Assembly (NCBI GenBank): GCA_966211965.1
Contig: CBIHON010000014.1
Location: forward strand, 49,269-113,268
DNA: 64,000 bases
Reading direction: 5' to 3'
From: CBIHON01 sp966211965
Lineage (GTDB): Bacteria > Pseudomonadota > Gammaproteobacteria > Burkholderiales > Burkholderiaceae_D
A program made the position numbers and the translations under genes. The notes beneath the pieces are model-generated. The model was not told the origin of the DNA. It searched no databases and saw only the letters and a list, made by a program, of their open reading frames with translations. Shown here piece by piece: positions 17,545-28,477 of the stretch (the first letter of the stretch is position 1; each line of letters begins with the position of its first letter).

Positions 17545-17674
17545 ATGCTGGCAATACTACCATTTTGTTGGCATTGCGGTGCAAAAATACCGCAAAACCC
17601 ACAAATTAATGACGATGATATATTTTTAATCGGTTGATTTTAAACGTAATTTATGGTGGAGGGCAATTTGTAAG

Positions 17675-19417
<1,743 letters not shown>

Positions 19418-20092
19418 GGATTTGATTCTTGAGATGCGTGGAATGGAGGGCTTGAGAGCATTTTACCGTAGCGGCGTTGCGCTTCGCTTCTTACAGCAGG
19501 TATGCGGGTTTATTCGGTGTTTTCGGATATTCGTCGGGGATGTCGGCGCCTTGGTTCAATAGAGATGAGATGTTGTTTGTGCGCCACGTTTTTGGGGGCG
19601 ATATGGCGATTTTCTGCCTGTTCCGTCTGATTTTTGGGGAGCGGAAGTGGCCCGATTTGCGGTTTTTAAAATCGCCTTCACAAAATTCCAGCATCACCTT
19701 ATCGCACCGGATTTTGGGGCTTGCTTTTTCTTTGTTTTCCCTATGAGAACTCGGGAAGTTATCTGAAAGCGCAAGGCTCCCATGCCGTCGAATCCCCCTT
19801 TTATTTGAGGGGGAAATTTCATGTGTCTAGATAAATTTGTCAATTCTTTGCCAAATCTTGTTTTATGAATGCAGATTCTTTCGAGATTTTGTTCTGGATA
19901 AGTGCTGATACAGTCATTTTACTGGTGAAAATACTAAGCATCGTATTGGAGCCAGCCGGAAGAACGTAGCTGCATATATCGATTTCACCTGTCGCTGGCC
20001 AGTGAGCGCTTGGGTGGAGAAGGGCGAGTGTTACCACCACGACCTTGCCTGCAGAACACAAATATTTGTGAAAACTTATGGGGAATAAATCA
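19418..20092. other. Long intergenic region between glnS and porin
   Basis: 675 bases between the divergent genes glnS and porin, AT-rich in the half near the porin. I see no supported gene. A hairpin of CCCCCT/AGGGGG with an 8-base loop lies at 19794-19813. The region must hold both promoters and probably regulatory sites for the porin, but I cannot assign them with confidence. Confidence 0.5.
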
Positions 20093-21067
20093 ATGAAAAA
20101 ATCGCTACTCGCGCTTGCAGTATTCGGTGCTTTCGCAGGCGCTGCATCTGCTCAATCCAACGTCACCATTTATGGCGTGGTCGATGTCGGCCTCACCTCC
20201 GTCCGCTCTGACTCCACCAGCACCCGCACCGGCCTCGACAGCGGCATCCAATCCGGTTCCCGCCTCGGCTTCAAGGGCTCTGAAGATCTCGGCGGCGGCT
20301 TGTCCGCTGTCTTCCAACTCGAAAACGGCTTCAACGCCGATACCGGTTCCCTCGGCCAGGGCGGCCGTATTTTCGGTCGTCAAGCCTTTGTCGGCTTGAA
20401 CGGCGGCTTCGGTTCGGTCAAGTTCGGCCGTCAATACATGCCCATCTTTAATGCCGTCGATTCCATCGACCCGTTCGGCACCGGCATGGCCGGCGATGCC
20501 AGCTTATTCATGGCCGGCAATATCTTCAATAATATCGACATCCGCACCAATAATGCCATCGACTACTCGATCTCGGCCAACGGCTTCAATGCCGACGTGA
20601 TCTATGGCTTTGGCGAAGTCGCCGGCAATACCTCGGCCAACCGCCAAGTGGGCTTCTCGCTGGGATACGAAAAAGGCCCGGTCAATGTCGTGCTGGCCTA
20701 CCACAATGTCAACGATGCGGCTGGCAACGGTGCAGCGAAAGCCACGTTCCTGGGCGGCACCTACAACTTTGGTCCAGTGACGGGCCATCTGGCGTTTGAC
20801 AGCGAAAAGACTGATAACGGCGCTGTGACGACGATCGATGCGCGCAACTGGTTGCTGGGCGCGACCGTGCCGGTGGGTGGGGCAGGCAGCTTGTTTGCCG
20901 ACTATATCCGTCATGACGACCGCACCGCAGCCAACGTCGACATGAACCAGGTGGCGATCGGTTACACGCATGCCTTGTCCAAGCGCACCAACATTCATAC
21001 CTCATACTCGCGCATCAACACCAACGGCATCAGCATGCTGGAAGTGGGTATCCGTCACAAGTTCTGA
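20093..21067 (+). CDS. Gram-negative general porin
   Basis: 324 residues from the ATG at 20093, chosen over the upstream ATG at 20078 because it starts the signal peptide (MKKSLLALAVFGAFAGAASA) and has GGGA at the right distance. The mature protein starts QSNVTIYGVVDVGLTS, the hallmark of the Neisseria/Burkholderia trimeric porins, and it ends in a C-terminal Phe (IRHKF) for outer-membrane insertion. It contains the GSRLGFKGSEDLGGGLSAVF and FGRQAFVGL patterns. It is followed by a strong terminator. Confidence 0.96.
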   Translation: MKKSLLALAVFGAFAGAASAQSNVTIYGVVDVGLTSVRSDSTSTRTGLDSGIQSGSRLGFKGSEDLGGGLSAVFQLENGFNADTGSLGQGGRIFGRQAFVGLNGGFGSVKFGRQYMPIFNAVDSIDPFGTGMAGDASLFMAGNIFNNIDIRTNNAIDYSISANGFNADVIYGFGEVAGNTSANRQVGFSLGYEKGPVNVVLAYHNVNDAAGNGAAKATFLGGTYNFGPVTGHLAFDSEKTDNGAVTTIDARNWLLGATVPVGGAGSLFADYIRHDDRTAANVDMNQVAIGYTHALSKRTNIHTSYSRINTNGISMLEVGIRHKF

Positions 21068-21105
21068 TTCCCTGCAGGCGCCTGCCTGTCGTGATATGAC
21101 CGCAA

Positions 21106-21132
21106 AAAAAGGCACCTTCGGGTGCCTTTTTT
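21106..21132 (+). terminator. Rho-independent terminator of the porin
   Basis: GGCACC (21111-21116), tetraloop TTCG, GGTGCC (21121-21126), then six T; preceded by a run of A. It lies 40 bases after the porin stop. Confidence 0.95.
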
Positions 21133-21200
21133 GTGGCGTTTTAATAGGGAAGAATCGGGTGATGCCTTGTTTCCCGATCTTTTTGTAAGGTTTCAGCACC

Positions 21201-21236
21201 GGCAAAGAACCAAGGATTGTTCCTTGATTCTTTGCC
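21201..21236. repeat. 16-bp inverted repeat hairpin upstream of carbonic anhydrase gene
   Basis: Arms at 21201-21216 and 21221-21236 (start GGCAAAGAA, end TTCTTTGCC) pair with one mismatch and a 4-base loop. No T-tract follows. It lies in the 360-base gap between the porin and the carbonic anhydrase gene, in which I see no gene. Confidence 0.6.
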
Positions 21237-21427
21237 CATCATGAAAGCATTGTTTCTTACCACCGCACTTCGCATCGCACCATTTGCCGCAATGCGATAG
21301 ATAGGCGGATGTTGACGGACTCAATGTTCCTGTTCGATTTGGGGGGCATGATTTCATGGCGAAAGATTCAAGTTAATCAGGATCGCGGCCGTATACCTTG
21401 AGGACAATTCACTTTCTCAGAGCCGCC

Positions 21428-22486
21428 ATGCGTAGATTGATCGCTTTATTTGCCTGTGCCTTGCTAGTGGCCGACGCCATCAGTGCCGATTCTCATGATG
21501 CAGCACCCAAGCCCGCGGCTGCCGCGGAAAGCGCGTCCAAGGCTCCGGAAAACGAGGTCAAGCCGATTACGGCGGCAAGCGTGCCGAAAATCGAGAGCAT
21601 CAAGCCCAATCTCAAGGAAGCTGCGATGGAGACTGCCAAGTCCGAAGCCGCAGCCGTCAAAGCGGAGGCTGCCGCGGCCAAGCAGGCCGCGGCACAGCGA
21701 GAACTGGCGCTCAGGATCGCGGCACGGGTGGCGGCGCTGCGCAAGGAAAGAGCCAAGGCGCAGCATAAGGCCACTGCGCATGCCGCAGCGAAGGGGGCGG
21801 CGGACGGCCACGCACTGCATTGGAGTTATGAAGGTGAAGGCGGTCCGCTGCGCTGGGGCAAGCTCGATCCCGCCTGGGCCAAGTGTGAGAACGGCACACG
21901 CCAATCGCCGATCGATATTCGCGATGGCATCAAGGTTGACCTGGAACAGGTGAATTTCGATTACAAGCCGGCGCGCTTCAGCGTCGTCGACAACGGCCAT
22001 ACGATCCAGGTGAACATCGGCGGCGGCAATCAGATCAGGGTAATGGGGCGCAGGTTCGACCTGGTGCAATTCCACTTCCATCGGCCCTCTGAAGAGCGCG
22101 TCAACGGCCAGGGTTTTCAAATGGTGGCGCACCTGATCCACAGGGATATGGAAGGCAAACTCGCGGTGGTGGCGGTGTTGATTGAAGAAGGGAAAGCGCA
22201 CAGCCTGGTGCAAAGCGTGTGGAACAACCTGCCGCTGGAAAAAAACGAAGCGCTGTCGCCGGCCATGCCGATGGACCTGAATGAATTGCTGCCGGAACGG
22301 CGCGAGTATTACACCTACATGGGCTCGCTGACCACGCCGCCCTGCAGCGAGGGCGTGCTATGGATCGTGCTGAAGGAACCGATCCAGATTTCCAGCCAGC
22401 AGATCGCGGTTTTTGCCCGCCTGTACCCGATGAATGCGCGCCCGATCCAGATTCAGGCCGGGCGTTTGATCAAGGAATCGAACTAA
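21428..22486 (+). CDS. Alpha-type carbonic anhydrase with long charged N-terminal extension
   Basis: 352 residues from the ATG at 21428; an upstream TTG at 21398 is open but would spoil the signal peptide. A signal peptide (about residues 1-20) is followed by an Ala/Lys/Glu-rich, probably helical segment to about residue 125, then a complete alpha-carbonic anhydrase domain: HWSYEGEGGP, QSPIDI, zinc histidines in QFHFHRPSE and AHLIH, and GSLTTPPCSEGVLW. The enzyme interconverts CO2 and bicarbonate in the periplasm. The N-terminal extension is unusual. It is convergent with the LytTR regulator, 27 bases apart. Confidence 0.93.
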   Translation: MRRLIALFACALLVADAISADSHDAAPKPAAAAESASKAPENEVKPITAASVPKIESIKPNLKEAAMETAKSEAAAVKAEAAAAKQAAAQRELALRIAARVAALRKERAKAQHKATAHAAAKGAADGHALHWSYEGEGGPLRWGKLDPAWAKCENGTRQSPIDIRDGIKVDLEQVNFDYKPARFSVVDNGHTIQVNIGGGNQIRVMGRRFDLVQFHFHRPSEERVNGQGFQMVAHLIHRDMEGKLAVVAVLIEEGKAHSLVQSVWNNLPLEKNEALSPAMPMDLNELLPERREYYTYMGSLTTPPCSEGVLWIVLKEPIQISSQQIAVFARLYPMNARPIQIQAGRLIKESN

Positions 22487-22513
22487 GCGCTGCTGGTACC
22501 GGGGCCGGTCCTA

Positions 22514-23311
22514 CTACATTTGCCGGAACAGATGCGCAAACACTCGGCTCACCGGCAGCTTTTCGCTACGATTGCGCAGCTTGAGCGAGAGCTTGCCGGT
22601 TTCGTCGCGCGTGGCCACCTCGATGCTATTCACATTGACCACCGTGCTGCGATGAATTTGCCAGAACTGGTTGCCGTCGAGCTGCGGCAGCAGTTCTTTG
22701 AGACTGGTGCGGATCAGCGACTCGCACTCCGCCGTGACCACGTTCACGTATTTGTCGGTCGCCTCGAAATACAGCACATCGCCCACCGGGATCAGCCGGA
22801 TCTGGTTGCCCACTGCCGCGCGGATCATGCTTAATCGTTCGGTCGCCGCCGGTGCGGCCGGTACCAGCGTGCGCAATTGTCCCAGAACTTTTTCAAGTTC
22901 GCCGCCAAGCTCCTGCTGCTGGCCGAGGCGTGCCTGCAGGCGTTCCACCGTTTTTGCAAGGCGCGCATCATTGATCGGCTTGAGTACATAGTCGACCGCC
23001 GCCTGTTCGAATGCCTGCAAGGCGAATTGATCATAAGCGGTGACGAACACGATCAGCGGGAAGGGCGCGTCTTCGGGCCAGTCTTCCGCCAATTCATGCG
23101 CGGCCTCCAAGCCGGTCTTGCCCGGCATCTTGATATCGAAAAACAAGATGTCGGGGCGCTGAGCCAGTGTTTCCTGCACGGCCGCGACGCCGTTGTTGAC
23201 CACCGCCCCGATCTGCAATTCGGGCCACAGGCGGTTCAATGCCTGCACCAGGGCGTAGGCGAGAATGGGTTCGTCTTCGGCGACGAGGGCGCGTATGGTA
23301 TTTGTGCTCAT
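22514..23311 (-). CDS. LytTR-family response regulator
   Basis: 265 residues: receiver domain (about 8-125, phospho-acceptor D59 in FFDIKMPG, acidic pair EDE near 12-14, YVLKP) and C-terminal LytTR DNA-binding domain (about 160-262, DVLYFEATDKYVNV, IHRSTVVNV). It overlaps the kinase gene by 4 bases and is in the AlgR/LytR style. Its targets are not apparent from the sequence; the convergent carbonic anhydrase is only a neighbour. Confidence 0.95.
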   Translation of the reverse strand: MSTNTIRALVAEDEPILAYALVQALNRLWPELQIGAVVNNGVAAVQETLAQRPDILFFDIKMPGKTGLEAAHELAEDWPEDAPFPLIVFVTAYDQFALQAFEQAAVDYVLKPINDARLAKTVERLQARLGQQQELGGELEKVLGQLRTLVPAAPAATERLSMIRAAVGNQIRLIPVGDVLYFEATDKYVNVVTAECESLIRTSLKELLPQLDGNQFWQIHRSTVVNVNSIEVATRDETGKLSLKLRNRSEKLPVSRVFAHLFRQM

Positions 23312-24399
23312 GTTGGAATCGTCAATAGTGCAATGACGCCGCCTGGCGTGTTGGAGGTGAGAGAGAAGGAGGCCTGTTCGCCATATAGTGCTTGCAGCCG
23401 TTCGCGGACATTGGCAAGACCTACATGCGTACCGGGCCGATGGTGTTGTGGGTGATGGGCAGCTTGCTCCAATCCGAGCCCCGTGTCTGTGACCGACAGC
23501 TTCAGCTTGCCGTCTTCCAGGCTGGCTTGCACGTCGATGCGGCCGCCGCCGATCTTCGGTTCGAGGCCGTGCTTGATGGCGTTTTCCACCAGTGGCTGCA
23601 GCAGCATCGGCGGAATATGCAAATCATGCAAGGCCTCCGGCAATTGCAGAGTGTAAACCAGTCGCGCGCCCATCCGCACCGACATCAATCCGAGGTAGGC
23701 ATCGAGCAAGGAAAATTCATGGGCCAGCGTGGTTTTTTCAGCGCGTGAGGAAGAGAGCGTGGCGCGCAGATACAGGATGAATTGATCGAGCATATGCTGC
23801 GCGCGCGCCGGGTCGACCGCGATCAAGCCCTGCAGGTTGGCCAGCGTATTGAACAGCATGTGCGGTTCGATCTGCGCCTGCAGCAGTTGCAACTGCGCTT
23901 GCATCGCCTGTTTTTCGATGGCCGATGCGCGGGCTTTTTCGCTTTCCGCTTCGGCTTTCAGACGCTCGACATTCATGCGGCTATGGAACAGGAAGCTGAT
24001 GAAGACGCATACCAGGATCGTGAGAACCATGAAAGCAGTGGCATTTTGCGCCCGCACCGCGTCGATGCTTTCAATAGGAATGCCGAGCAGGCGGCCGGCG
24101 ATGTTGTTGCCAAGTCTTAAGGCGACCGGTATCCCAATCAGCCAGACGCATAAAAAGGGAAGCTTGGGCGGCTTGACATTGCCCCATACCAGGAGCCGTG
24201 TGCCGTCAATGAAAATGTCCGCCAACCAGCCTATGCACATGGAAATCACCAGGTTTTCCAGGAAGCTGCGGCCGACATGCATCAGATAGGTGACCACCAC
24301 CGCGATGATGACGTTGAGAACGGTGATCAGCGCGAAGTCGATCAGAAACTGGCGCAGCAACGGGCGGGGACTGGACCAGTGGGGCAAGGGGAATTTCAT
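23308..24399 (-). CDS. LytS/AlgZ-type sensor histidine kinase
   Basis: 363 residues. The N-terminal half has four likely membrane spans without a large sensor domain, then a coiled-coil linker (about 155-190) and a His_kinase domain with QIEPHMLFNTLANLQGLI at about 193-210 (the phosphorylated His), followed by an HATPase domain (LLQPLVENAIKHG, DTGLGL, GVGLAN-like THVGLANVRERL). It is the cognate kinase of the overlapping LytTR regulator. The stimulus is unknown. Confidence 0.94.
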   Translation of the reverse strand: MKFPLPHWSSPRPLLRQFLIDFALITVLNVIIAVVVTYLMHVGRSFLENLVISMCIGWLADIFIDGTRLLVWGNVKPPKLPFLCVWLIGIPVALRLGNNIAGRLLGIPIESIDAVRAQNATAFMVLTILVCVFISFLFHSRMNVERLKAEAESEKARASAIEKQAMQAQLQLLQAQIEPHMLFNTLANLQGLIAVDPARAQHMLDQFILYLRATLSSSRAEKTTLAHEFSLLDAYLGLMSVRMGARLVYTLQLPEALHDLHIPPMLLQPLVENAIKHGLEPKIGGGRIDVQASLEDGKLKLSVTDTGLGLEQAAHHPQHHRPGTHVGLANVRERLQALYGEQASFSLTSNTPGGVIALLTIPT

Positions 24400-24519
24400 A
24401 CGGCGGCATTCTATTTTTATTGCGAGACTGGATCAAGGGCCGGGAGCTCCTTGATCCGCCATTTTATTTTGAAAAGCAGTGGACAAGAATATTGTGCGGC
24501 CCGATCTCGGGACTGCTTA

Positions 24520-24795
24520 CTATGTTTTGTCTACCGCTTCTGAGAGTTTTTGGTCGATCATGCGCTGTTTCCGTGTCGCGCCGGACGGACGTAGAAAAAC
24601 AGCCAAACCATGGAATAGTAACCCGATTCCCCATCCAAATAACGGCGCGAAAGACAAGGGCGCCTCGGGACTGCGCAACAGGTGGAACATGATCAAGACG
24701 CTGTTGATCAGAATGTAGGCGGTGAGATGCGCGAAAAAACCGAGCTTGCGGTCGACTTGGCGTTTGGCGTTGCGATAACGGATCGTGTTTTCCAT
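24520..24795 (-). CDS. Small 2TM-domain membrane protein
   Basis: 91 residues from the ATG at 24795, which has GGAG at good distance; the frame stays open upstream but that part reads as non-coding. Sequence: basic helix (YRNAKRQVDRKLGFFAHLTAY), two hydrophobic spans around ILINSVLIMFHLL and GWGIGLLFHGLAVFL, then a charged tail. This matches 2TM-domain proteins, often encoded with or fused to LytS-type kinases. It lies 120 bases upstream of the kinase on the same strand and may be part of its sensing unit. Confidence 0.8.
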   Translation of the reverse strand: MENTIRYRNAKRQVDRKLGFFAHLTAYILINSVLIMFHLLRSPEAPLSFAPLFGWGIGLLFHGLAVFLRPSGATRKQRMIDQKLSEAVDKT

Positions 24796-25199
24796 GATGG
24801 ACTCCAGTTGGGTTTTGATGTTCGTATTATCGGGAAAGCACATGCTTGGTCCCAGCGGAATGCGACGAGCTGCTGCTTTCGCGGCGCCAGACGAATAAAA
24901 TCCAGAAGGATTGGGAAACTGGCACGGCGCCATGAGTATCGGGTATGCTTTCCTGACACTTGCGTTGGACGATTTTCCCCAAGCTGGAACCATTCAATCC
25001 CGTTTCTGCGTTGGCTTCCTGCCTTCCTCTGCACCTGCCTGAAAAGGCGGTTTGTCTTACTGTTTTGTCATGCAGTATTAACGCTACATCGATTCAGTAA
25101 TAACACTATCTGGTAAAAATACTGGCTGCGCGCGGAAGCGATTTGATGCAGAAAATTTGCAATACACTCCGCACATAAATAATACAAAGGAGACTTGCA
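24796..25199. other. Intergenic region between divergent 2TM gene and binding-protein gene
   Basis: 404 bases with no supported gene. It must hold the promoters for both divergent units. The right half is AT-rich and ends with a strong ribosome binding site (AAAGGAGA) for the binding-protein gene. Confidence 0.5.
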
Positions 25200-26429
25200 A
25201 TGAACGCTTTTCCATGGTTGTTTGCGACCATGTTCGTGGTCGCTTCAGGTGCGCAAGCGGATCAAGCCGCACCAATCAAGATCGGCACCAATTGCACTTT
25301 TGAAGGCCAGTCCGGCGAGATGGGCGTCAGCATGCGTTCCGCCTTGCGTATCGCCGTCAATGAGATCAACGCGGTCGGCGGCGTCGGCGGTCGCAGGATC
25401 CAGTTGGTCGAGCGCGACGACAAGGCCGATCCGGCAGTCGGCAAGGCGATTGCCGAGGAACTGGTGCATCAAGAGAAGGTGGTTGCCACCATCGGCTACT
25501 GCAATTCCGGCGTCGCGATGAACGCGATCGAGGTCTATCAACAGGCCAAGGTGCCGTTGATCATTCCAGTCGCGACCGGCACTGCGATCACCAAAAAATA
25601 CGCGCCGCCGAACGCGCCCGAGAATTACATTTTCCGCGTCGCGATGGCCGACAAACTGCAGGTGGCCTTCGTGTTGAAGGAACTGGTCGAGAAACGCGGC
25701 TTGAAAAAAATCGCAGTGTTCGCCGATGCGACAGGCTACGGCGAGGGCGGCTTGAATGACGTCCAGGCCTGGCTGAGCGAGCATGGGATGGAGCCGGTCA
25801 TCGTTGAACGTTTCAGACAAGGCATCGAGGATTTGACACCAGCCTTGAAGCGGGCACGCGAGGCTGGCGCCAATGCGCTTTTCGTGTATGCGCTCGGTCC
25901 CGATAATGCACGTATTTCTCAGGATCGTGAAGCCATGGGCTGGAAAGTCCAGCATGCGGGCCCATGGGGAGTGGGATTCCGCAATCATCTCGACCTCGCA
26001 GGCAGCGCGGCCGAAGGCGCGGTAATGGCGCAGACCTTCATTCAGGATGGCGTGATGAACGAGCGCAGCACTGCACTGGTCCTGCAATATGCAAAGGCCA
26101 ATCACGTGAAAAACATTCCCTGCGCGATGTGTGCGGCACAGACTTACGATGCGATGTTTCTTTTGCTGAATGCTTTGTTTCAGGTCAAGCATATGGACGG
26201 CCCCTCGATCAAGTCGGCGCTGGAAAACCTGAATCGGCGCATGAACGGCGTATTGGCAGGCTATCAAAAGCCGTTCAGCAAGGAAGACCACGAAGCACTG
26301 GATAGCTCGATGCTGGTGCTGGGGCAGGTCAAGAACGGCCTGGTTCAGTATGCCAATCCAGCCGATGCAAAGCGGGCGATGATGGTAACCCGTTCCAAGG
26401 TCGCAAAAAAAATCATGAGGGGTTCTTGA
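25200..26429 (+). CDS. Periplasmic branched-chain amino acid-type substrate-binding protein
   Basis: 409 residues with a signal peptide cleaved near residue 20 (GAQA-DQ). The body is a type I periplasmic-binding fold of the LivJ/Peripla_BP_6 kind: PIKIGTNCTFEGQSGEMG, AVNEINAVGGVGGRRIQLVERDD, VVATIGYCNSGVAMNA. An ABC importer would bring in an amino acid, amide or aromatic acid, but no permease or ATPase genes lie nearby, so it is an orphan. A strong AAAGGAGA precedes the ATG. The ligand is unknown. Confidence 0.9.
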   Translation: MNAFPWLFATMFVVASGAQADQAAPIKIGTNCTFEGQSGEMGVSMRSALRIAVNEINAVGGVGGRRIQLVERDDKADPAVGKAIAEELVHQEKVVATIGYCNSGVAMNAIEVYQQAKVPLIIPVATGTAITKKYAPPNAPENYIFRVAMADKLQVAFVLKELVEKRGLKKIAVFADATGYGEGGLNDVQAWLSEHGMEPVIVERFRQGIEDLTPALKRAREAGANALFVYALGPDNARISQDREAMGWKVQHAGPWGVGFRNHLDLAGSAAEGAVMAQTFIQDGVMNERSTALVLQYAKANHVKNIPCAMCAAQTYDAMFLLLNALFQVKHMDGPSIKSALENLNRRMNGVLAGYQKPFSKEDHEALDSSMLVLGQVKNGLVQYANPADAKRAMMVTRSKVAKKIMRGS

Positions 26430-26583
26430 TCTGCGTATCTGTTGCTTTCCGTATTTTGTTGAATGACCGGCCGTCTTGCTGGAAACCGTAGGGGCAGGGA
26501 TGGCTTGTGGAACTTTCCGGTCGGCGACGGTCTGGCGTAAGATGCACGGACGGTTTCATGTCAACCTTTCCTGCGAGTTCTCC

Positions 26584-27336
26584 ATGTGGCCTTATCCGAA
26601 AATAGTTGCACATCGCGGAGGCGGCAAGCTGGCTCCGGAAAATACTTTGGCCGCCATGCGCTGCGGCTTAGCGCACGGGTTTCATGCGGTCGAGTTCGAT
26701 GTGATGCTGTCCTCCGACGGCGTGCCGGTGTTAATGCACGACCCCGATTTTGGCCGCACCATTGCCGGCAGCGGCAAAGTGTCTGCGCACACGGCGCAAG
26801 AGCTCCGTGCGCTGGATGCCGGCTCATGGTTTGGTCCTGAATTTGCAGGTGAGCCGGTCGCAACGCTGGAACAAGTGTTTCATTTCTGCATGAGCAACCG
26901 AATCTGGATGAATGTGGAAATCAAGCCGACGCCGGGTTTTGAGATGGTGACCGGACGCATCGTTGTGGAGAGGATGCGCTGCTTGCTGGACGCGCAGACT
27001 GGGAATGTCGAGCAGGCCTTGCTTCCCTTGGTTTCCTCGTTTTCCTATGAGGCTTTGGCAGTCGCCAAACAAGCTGCGCCCGATGTGGCGCGCGGCTATC
27101 TGGTCGACACGCTCCCGTGCGATTGGCGGAAACGCCTCGACGAACTCGGTGCGATTGCCTTGCACACCAATCACAAAAATCTTTCCCGGGAACGCGCTCA
27201 AGCGGTGAAAAGCGCCGGTTTCGGCCTGTTTTGTTATACCGTTAACGAAGTCGACCGCGCCCGCGAAATCCTCTCCTGGGGTGTCGATGCATTTTGCACT
27301 GATCGAATCGATCTGATCGGCCCGGATTTTTGTTGA
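26584..27336 (+). CDS. Glycerophosphodiester phosphodiesterase (UgpQ-like)
   Basis: 250 residues from the ATG at 26584; the frame is open upstream but the conserved part starts just here (KIVAHRGGGKLAPENTLAA, with the catalytic HRG and PENT). Further family motifs are EFDVMLSSDGVPVLMHDP and the late CYTVNEVDRA and GVDAFCTDR. It hydrolyses glycerophosphodiesters to glycerol-3-phosphate and an alcohol, and has no signal peptide, so it acts in the cytoplasm like UgpQ. Confidence 0.93.
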   Translation: MWPYPKIVAHRGGGKLAPENTLAAMRCGLAHGFHAVEFDVMLSSDGVPVLMHDPDFGRTIAGSGKVSAHTAQELRALDAGSWFGPEFAGEPVATLEQVFHFCMSNRIWMNVEIKPTPGFEMVTGRIVVERMRCLLDAQTGNVEQALLPLVSSFSYEALAVAKQAAPDVARGYLVDTLPCDWRKRLDELGAIALHTNHKNLSRERAQAVKSAGFGLFCYTVNEVDRAREILSWGVDAFCTDRIDLIGPDFC

Positions 27337-27459
27337 GATACCTTTCGTTACATCGCTTACAGATTCCCGGTCGTCATTCCAGCCGGGATTCTGTTTAATG
27401 CGGCATGGGCAATTCGCTCACTCCGCAAGAACACTCAACCAACCCGGAAAGGAATGATG

Positions 27460-28047
27460 ATGAAAACCGTAAAACTGATCCCGGTTCTCCTCGCGACGCT
27501 CTTGGCCGCACCCGTCTTTGCGCAAAGTGCCGCCAGCGAAGTCCAGCGCAGCATCAATCAACAGCAACGTATTGAAAGCGGTTTGCAATCCGGCCAGCTG
27601 AACACTCGCGAAGCGGCCAAGCTGGAACGTGAAGAAGCCCAGGTTTCGAAACTCCAGTCTCAAGCAATGAAAGACGGCACCCTGACCGCCGCCGAAAAAA
27701 AACGCATCGAGCGTGCCCAGGATAAAGTGAGCCGCGATATCTACGCCGAAAAGCACGATGCGCAAACAGGCAATCCCAATTCCGCTTCAAGCAAGCGCAT
27801 GCAAGCAGACGTGCAGCGCAATATCAATCAGCAGCAGCGCATCAAGAACGGTATCCAGGACGGATCGCTGACCAACCATGAAGTCGCGAAGCTCGAACGC
27901 GGCGAAGCCAAGATTGACCGCGAAGAAGCCAAGGCAGGGCGTGATGGCCATGTGGGTGCGCATGAGCAGCAGCGGATCGAGCGCACCGAGAACCGGGTTT
28001 CACGCCGGATTCACCATGAAAAAACGGATAGCCAGAGCCGCAGTTAG
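27460..28047 (+). CDS. Secreted protein with two copies of a helical, EF-hand-like module
   Basis: 195 residues from the third of three consecutive ATGs (27454, 27457, 27460), six bases after AAAGGA. A signal peptide (LLATLLAAPVFAQ) is followed by two tandem modules of about 75 residues. Each runs QR-IN-QQQRI--G-Q-G-L, then AKLER-EA, then a D-G-(L/V)-T/G-xx-E segment, then RIER---RVSR-I--EK-D. The acidic DGxLTxxE segment resembles a degenerate EF-hand. The protein is very polar and probably a periplasmic helical bundle. The function is unknown. The next gene is a one-module paralogue. Confidence 0.75.
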   Translation: MKTVKLIPVLLATLLAAPVFAQSAASEVQRSINQQQRIESGLQSGQLNTREAAKLEREEAQVSKLQSQAMKDGTLTAAEKKRIERAQDKVSRDIYAEKHDAQTGNPNSASSKRMQADVQRNINQQQRIKNGIQDGSLTNHEVAKLERGEAKIDREEAKAGRDGHVGAHEQQRIERTENRVSRRIHHEKTDSQSRS

Positions 28048-28139
28048 TAGAAGCCAGCGTTGCAGTTATGGAATTATTTTGGGCTTGCCGTGCTTGAATC
28101 AAATTGAAGTACAAATTGCTCAACTACCAGGGGAACACA

Positions 28140-28463
28140 ATGAAACGCAATCCGTTATTCGCCGCGATATTGTTGACTTTGCTTGCCGCACCTGCATTCG
28201 CTCAAAATACCGCCACGCCCACAGTCGATCAACGTCAGGTCAATCAGCAAAACCGTATTGCCAATGGCGTCAACTCCGGAGCACTGACCGCCAAAGAGGC
28301 GGAAAATCTGGAAAAGCGCGAAGCGAAGATCGAGGCCGACAAGCAGGCCGCCAAGGCTGACGGCAAAGTAACCAGGGCCGAGCGGCGCAAGCTGAACCGC
28401 GAGGAAAATCGTGCCAGCCATGCGATCTCGCGCAAGAAACACAACGATCGCGTCGCGCAATAA
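28140..28463 (+). CDS. Small secreted one-module paralogue of the upstream protein
   Basis: 107 residues from the ATG at 28140, preceded by AGGGGAA. It has a signal peptide (LFAAILLTLLAAPAFAQ) and a single copy of the module in the previous gene: QRQVNQQNRIANGVNSGAL, AENLEKREAKI, ADGKVTRAERRKLNREEN, then a basic tail with ISRKKH. It is very Lys/Arg/Glu-rich. The function is unknown. A hairpin follows before alaS. Confidence 0.72.
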   Translation: MKRNPLFAAILLTLLAAPAFAQNTATPTVDQRQVNQQNRIANGVNSGALTAKEAENLEKREAKIEADKQAAKADGKVTRAERRKLNREENRASHAISRKKHNDRVAQ

Positions 28464-28477
28464 ATCTGCCGATTTTC

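Noticed and set aside
19794..19813. Terminator from the CCCCCT/AGGGGG hairpin between glnS and porin.
   Set aside because: No T-tract follows in the sense of either flanking gene, and both genes diverge from this region, so no transcript should end here.
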